From contig NZ_JBISHH010000025.1 in NCBI RefSeq assembly GCF_045066735.1, forward strand, positions 248,001-312,000: 64,000 nt of DNA. Direction: 5' to 3'. The stretch is from Algibacter sp045066735 (GTDB taxonomy: Bacteria > Bacteroidota > Bacteroidia > Flavobacteriales > Flavobacteriaceae). Position numbers and translations under genes: made by a program. Shown in pieces: positions 60,723 through 64,000 of the stretch. Below the pieces are notes generated by a model. That model did not search any database and had not been told where the DNA came from. It was given only the letters and a program-made list of their open reading frames with translations. Numbering within the stretch: the first letter of the stretch is position 1; every line of letters begins with the position of its first letter.

Positions 60723-61562
60723 ATGAATATAAGAAAATCTTTTAGCCGTATCGTATTAAGGTATAATACCATTAAAGCACACCCTTTAACAAAAGACGCT
60801 TCTTTAAAGGGATTATATCGTTATCTTATTTTTAATTTATCTCAAGCCATAAAAAAAAGGCCACAAGTTTATGATTGGATAAATGGATTACAATTTTATG
60901 CTGAAAAAGGAGATGCAGGTATTGTTGGTAATATTTATTATAAGTTAATGGATTATGAAGATTCGATGTTTTTATTGGATCATTTAAAAAAAGAGGACTT
61001 ATTTGTTGATATTGGTGCTAATTTGGGGCATTATACTTTACTAGCCAGTGGGGTTTGTCAATCCAAAACAGTCGCTATTGAACCTATAGTATCCACATTA
61101 ATAAAATTAAAAAACAATATAGTACTTAATAATTTAGAGGAAAAGGTATCTGTATTGGCTATGGGAGTAGGGGATGCAAAGGAAACTCTTAATTTTACCA
61201 CCAATAATACTGTGATGAATACCGTTTCTTTGACAGAAAACAGTAATACAGTTAAGATTGAAGTTGATACTTTAGATTTTATTTTGGAAAGCCAACACCC
61301 TTCTTTTATAAAAATTGACGTGGAAGGTTATGAGTATAAAGTGCTTAAAGGGGCCACTCATGTTTTACAACAACCTCAGTTAAAATTTTTGTTAGTAGAA
61401 TTTAATAATTCTGGAGCTAAATTTAATTTGAAAGATGAAGATGTTTTTGAGTTAATTACTCAAAACGGATTTAAGCCTATAAGATATAATCCAATTTCAA
61501 AAGAAATAAGAACTATTAAAAGTTATAATAGAGATAAGTTTAATACCTTGTTTATTCGGTAA
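60723..61562 (+). CDS. FkbM-family methyltransferase (2 of 2)
   Basis: 279 residues. SAM motif LFVDIGANLGHYTLLAS, KTVAIEPIV, VLAMGVGDAKE and the conserved FIKIDVEGYEYKVLKGA. Closer to the classical FkbM form than the shorter homologue at 49742. Seven bases after the GT2 gene and five before the next. Confidence 0.9.
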   Translation: MNIRKSFSRIVLRYNTIKAHPLTKDASLKGLYRYLIFNLSQAIKKRPQVYDWINGLQFYAEKGDAGIVGNIYYKLMDYEDSMFLLDHLKKEDLFVDIGANLGHYTLLASGVCQSKTVAIEPIVSTLIKLKNNIVLNNLEEKVSVLAMGVGDAKETLNFTTNNTVMNTVSLTENSNTVKIEVDTLDFILESQHPSFIKIDVEGYEYKVLKGATHVLQQPQLKFLLVEFNNSGAKFNLKDEDVFELITQNGFKPIRYNPISKEIRTIKSYNRDKFNTLFIR

Positions 61563-61567
61563 ATCTA

Positions 61568-62599
61568 ATGCTTAAACTATACACAAATAAAGAGTTTTTA
61601 ACAGAAACGTATCGACGTCAAGTCTTTCCGTTGTTGTTTGATTTGGTGTTTTTAAAGAACAAAACTCTTTTAGAGCATTATACAATAGTGAATACTGTTG
61701 CCGATGCAGATATTGTTGTATTTCCTGTTGATTATGCCGTGTTTTTAAAACAAAACACCGTATTTCTAAGTTTATTAAAAGCAGCAAAACAACATCAAAA
61801 AGCAATATGGATTTATACCGCAGGAGACTATGGGTTTACTAATTATATAAACAATAGTTATACCTTTAGATTAGGTGGTTTTAATAGTAAATTGAACAGG
61901 AATACGTTTATTTTACCTTCTTTTATTAATGATCCCTATTCTTCATTTTTACCACAAGGGTTTTCAGTTTTAGAAAAAGAAAGAAAACCAAGTATTGGAT
62001 TTGTAGGACATGCACAATCTGGGGTTATAAAGTATTTAAAAGAATATAGTAATCATTTAAAATATCTGGTTAAACGGAAAACTAATCTGTTGCTCGCGGA
62101 TCGCCAGCTGTTTTATCCTTCCAGTGTTAAACGGGCCAATTATTTACAGCGTTTAACATTACATGACGACTTAGACGCGACATTTATTTTGAGGCAGAAA
62201 TACCGTGCAGGCTCTCATTCTAAATTAACACAACAAGAAAGCTCGCAGCAGTTTTTCGATACCATTTTTAATACAGCTTATACGTTTTGTATTAGAGGCG
62301 TAGGTAATTTCTCTGTTCGATTTTATGAAACCTTAGCAGTTGGTCGTATTCCTATTTTGTTAAATACAGATTGCCGATTACCGTTAAGTACGGAAATAGA
62401 TTGGACTAAACATTGTGTTATTATTGACCATAATAATAAGGATACTGTAGCGGATCAAATTTTAGCATTTCATAATAATTTAACAGATGCTGAGTTTGAA
62501 AACATACAACACTCAAATCGTGAGTTATGGTTAAACACGTTAAGACGTGATGTTTATTTTATAAAAATAGGGAGACAATTTAAAACAAAAAGACAATAA
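61568..62599 (+). CDS. Exostosin-like glycosyltransferase (GT47 type)
   Basis: 343 residues. IWIYTAGDYGF, FRLGGFNSKLNRNTFILPSF, PSIGFVGHA and, near the C-terminus, FCIRGVGNFSVRFYETLAVGRIPILLNTDCRLPL, the exostosin donor-site pattern. Likely cytoplasmic. Its last base is the first base of the next ATG. Confidence 0.83.
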   Translation: MLKLYTNKEFLTETYRRQVFPLLFDLVFLKNKTLLEHYTIVNTVADADIVVFPVDYAVFLKQNTVFLSLLKAAKQHQKAIWIYTAGDYGFTNYINNSYTFRLGGFNSKLNRNTFILPSFINDPYSSFLPQGFSVLEKERKPSIGFVGHAQSGVIKYLKEYSNHLKYLVKRKTNLLLADRQLFYPSSVKRANYLQRLTLHDDLDATFILRQKYRAGSHSKLTQQESSQQFFDTIFNTAYTFCIRGVGNFSVRFYETLAVGRIPILLNTDCRLPLSTEIDWTKHCVIIDHNNKDTVADQILAFHNNLTDAEFENIQHSNRELWLNTLRRDVYFIKIGRQFKTKRQ

Positions 62600-63603
62600 T
62601 GAGTCAGTCGTTTTCATTAATAATTTGTACATACATGCGATCCAAAGTGATTGTCAAGTTGTTGAAGTCCGTTGCAATACAGACCTTATATCCTGATGAG
62701 ATATTAATTATTGATGGTTCTACAAACAAGGATACCGAAATTGTTTTAAAAAATAAGGCGTTTAAAAATTTGGGTTATTATAAAGTTGAGGCAGAAGATA
62801 GAGGCTTGACTAAACAGCGTAATATTGGGATTAGTAAAGTTAATAAGGCGTCTGAAATTGTTTGTTTTTTAGATGACGATGTGGTTTTAGAACCAGATTA
62901 TTTTGAAATGGTAATTGCTGCTTTTAAATCAGATTCAAATATTGTAGGCGTAGGTGGTATTGCTATCAATGAATATCGATGGTTGCCAAAAGCAGCAGGA
63001 TTCAACTATTCTAAGAAGCGATTTTATACTTTAGGAAGTTATGTAATTAAAGAAAGTATAAGAAATGTGGCTCGTAATTATTTAGGATTACAATCTCATG
63101 AAAAACCCGGTGTAATGCCTTATTTTTCACATGGAAGAACTTACAATTACCCTTTAACGGGCCAAATTTATGAAGTTGATTTGTTAGTAGGGATGTCGTT
63201 TAGCTTCAAAAGAGCACTCTTTGATAAGATTAAATTTTCCACTTATTTTGAAGGTTATGGTTTATATGAAGATGCAGATTTTAGTCTTAGAGCTTTGCAA
63301 TATGGTAAAAATGTAATTTCGACAAAAGCGAAATTATCACATTACCATGACGCTTCTGGTCGGCCAAATCAATATAATTACGGTAAAATGGTGGTTAGAA
63401 ATGGGTGGTATGTTTGGCGTGTTAAGTATCCTAACCCTAGTTTAAAAGCACGTTTTAAATTCCACGCTACCGTTTTACTACTCTTATCTATTAGAGCTAC
63501 TAATATTATAACTTCTAAAGATCGAGTCAAAGCACTAACTGAAACTTTAGGACGTCAAGTAGGATGGATTTCCCTTATATTTAACAAGCCTAAACACCAA
63601 TAA
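62599..63603 (+). CDS. GT2 family glycosyltransferase
   Basis: 334 residues. FSLIICTYMRSKVIVKLL, ILIIDGSTNKDTE, FLDDDVVLEPDYF and the acceptor segment EDADFSLRALQYG. Ends in a basic C-terminal helical region. Fits a GT2 of the rhamnosyl- or glucosyltransferase group. Confidence 0.9.
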   Translation: MSQSFSLIICTYMRSKVIVKLLKSVAIQTLYPDEILIIDGSTNKDTEIVLKNKAFKNLGYYKVEAEDRGLTKQRNIGISKVNKASEIVCFLDDDVVLEPDYFEMVIAAFKSDSNIVGVGGIAINEYRWLPKAAGFNYSKKRFYTLGSYVIKESIRNVARNYLGLQSHEKPGVMPYFSHGRTYNYPLTGQIYEVDLLVGMSFSFKRALFDKIKFSTYFEGYGLYEDADFSLRALQYGKNVISTKAKLSHYHDASGRPNQYNYGKMVVRNGWYVWRVKYPNPSLKARFKFHATVLLLLSIRATNIITSKDRVKALTETLGRQVGWISLIFNKPKHQ

Positions 63604-63608
63604 TTGTT

Positions 63609-64000
63609 TTGAGTTTAAAGTCAGATTTTATAAAATATAAAAAGTATAGCGGGAATAAATCGGTATTTTTACTGTTATTAACACAACAAGGCTTGTGGGC
63701 TTTAGCAGTGTATAGGCTATCAAATACAATATATCGAAGTTCTATTTTTGGACCACTAAAAAAACTATTGCTAGGTTTTGCAGTAATACATCAAAAATGG
63801 ATAGAAATAGTAACTGGTATTAGTATTCCGTATACCGTAACTGTTGGGAAGCAGTTTTACATTGGGCATTTTGGTGGTATTATTATAAACGCCAACGTTG
63901 TTATTGGAGATAATTGTAATATCTCGCAAGGCGTGACTATTGGGGTTAGTGGACGAGGTGATACTCGTGGGGTTCCAACGCTTGGAAATAATGTATATAT
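63609..64000 (+). CDS. Serine-acetyltransferase-like hexapeptide protein (3' end outside window)
   Basis: About 130 residues visible. The N-terminal helices (SVFLLLLTQQGLWALAVYRLSN) and the beta-helix start IGHFGGIIINANVVIGDNCNISQGVTIGVSGRG are typical of CysE-like acetyltransferases in polysaccharide loci (colanic-acid WcaB type). The start is TTG at 63609, five bases after the previous stop; no ATG precedes the conserved region. The final repeats are cut by the window edge. Confidence 0.88.
   Translation, partial: MSLKSDFIKYKKYSGNKSVFLLLLTQQGLWALAVYRLSNTIYRSSIFGPLKKLLLGFAVIHQKWIEIVTGISIPYTVTVGKQFYIGHFGGIIINANVVIGDNCNISQGVTIGVSGRGDTRGVPTLGNNVY

Noticed and set aside
1..64000. CRISPR arrays, transposases, integrases or phage genes
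   Set aside because: No regularly spaced direct repeats and no such protein families are seen anywhere in the window.

Overview
The window is a 64 kb AT-rich chromosomal segment of a Bacteroidota bacterium, almost certainly a member of the Flavobacteriaceae. The reasons are the repeated -7 promoter element TAnnTTTG, the lack of clear Shine-Dalgarno sites, a fused ccoN/ccoO gene, a C-terminal type IX secretion sorting domain, DUF4252 and DUF1684 lipoproteins, and a Bacteroidota-type REC-Crp regulator. No phage, transposase, rRNA or CRISPR array is visible. One tRNA (Leu, anticodon GAG) is present.

Region 1 (1-11149) is a microaerobic respiration module. The cbb3 oxidase operon ccoS-ccoNO-ccoQ-ccoP-ccoG runs leftward and is cut by the window edge. 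It follows the copper ATPase ccoI. A PAS histidine kinase, a response regulator fused to a Crp-type DNA-binding module, a tandem universal stress protein and a cysteine-rich FNR-like regulator run rightward. Three promoters here (ccoS, ccoI, usp) carry a 14-bp dyad ATGAY-N4-RTCAT whose centre is 33.0 bp upstream of the centre of the -7 element. This geometry suggests a class II Crp/FNR regulon wired to the two local regulators.

Region 2 (11240-36575) is mostly housekeeping and accessory genes. It holds a VWA/MoxR-type ATPase pair and a sugar-phosphate phosphatase fused to a glycoside hydrolase, next to a sucrose-phosphate-synthase-like glycosyltransferase. It also holds an M1 peptidase, a PPK2, an M28 peptidase with two small downstream genes, a T9SS substrate, a sterol-desaturase-family protein, lysA, sucC, a D-2-hydroxyacid dehydrogenase, tRNA-Leu, an Lrp regulator, an MFS transporter with a VOC protein, two lipoproteins and uup. 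A structured RNA followed by an intrinsic terminator lies just upstream of the MFS gene. A strand of the RNA can also pair with the terminator arm, so it looks like an attenuator or riboswitch.

Region 3 (36653-64000) is a surface polysaccharide locus transcribed rightward. Wza-like export protein and Wzc-like tyrosine kinase are followed by an ABC exporter (Wzm/Wzt with a Wzt C-terminal domain). About twenty genes follow for glycosyltransferases, three polysaccharide pyruvyl transferase homologues, two FkbM methyltransferases, hexapeptide acyltransferases, a GH130-like propeller protein and a nonulosonic-acid branch (NeuA fused to a HAD phosphatase, plus a short NeuB). No Wzx/Wzy pair is seen, so the polymer is probably exported by the ABC transporter. 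Two non-coding gaps (43299-43581 and 51444-51696) hold decayed gene remnants. The central part (about 42-54 kb) looks more AT-rich than the flanks, as is usual for O-antigen loci acquired by exchange.
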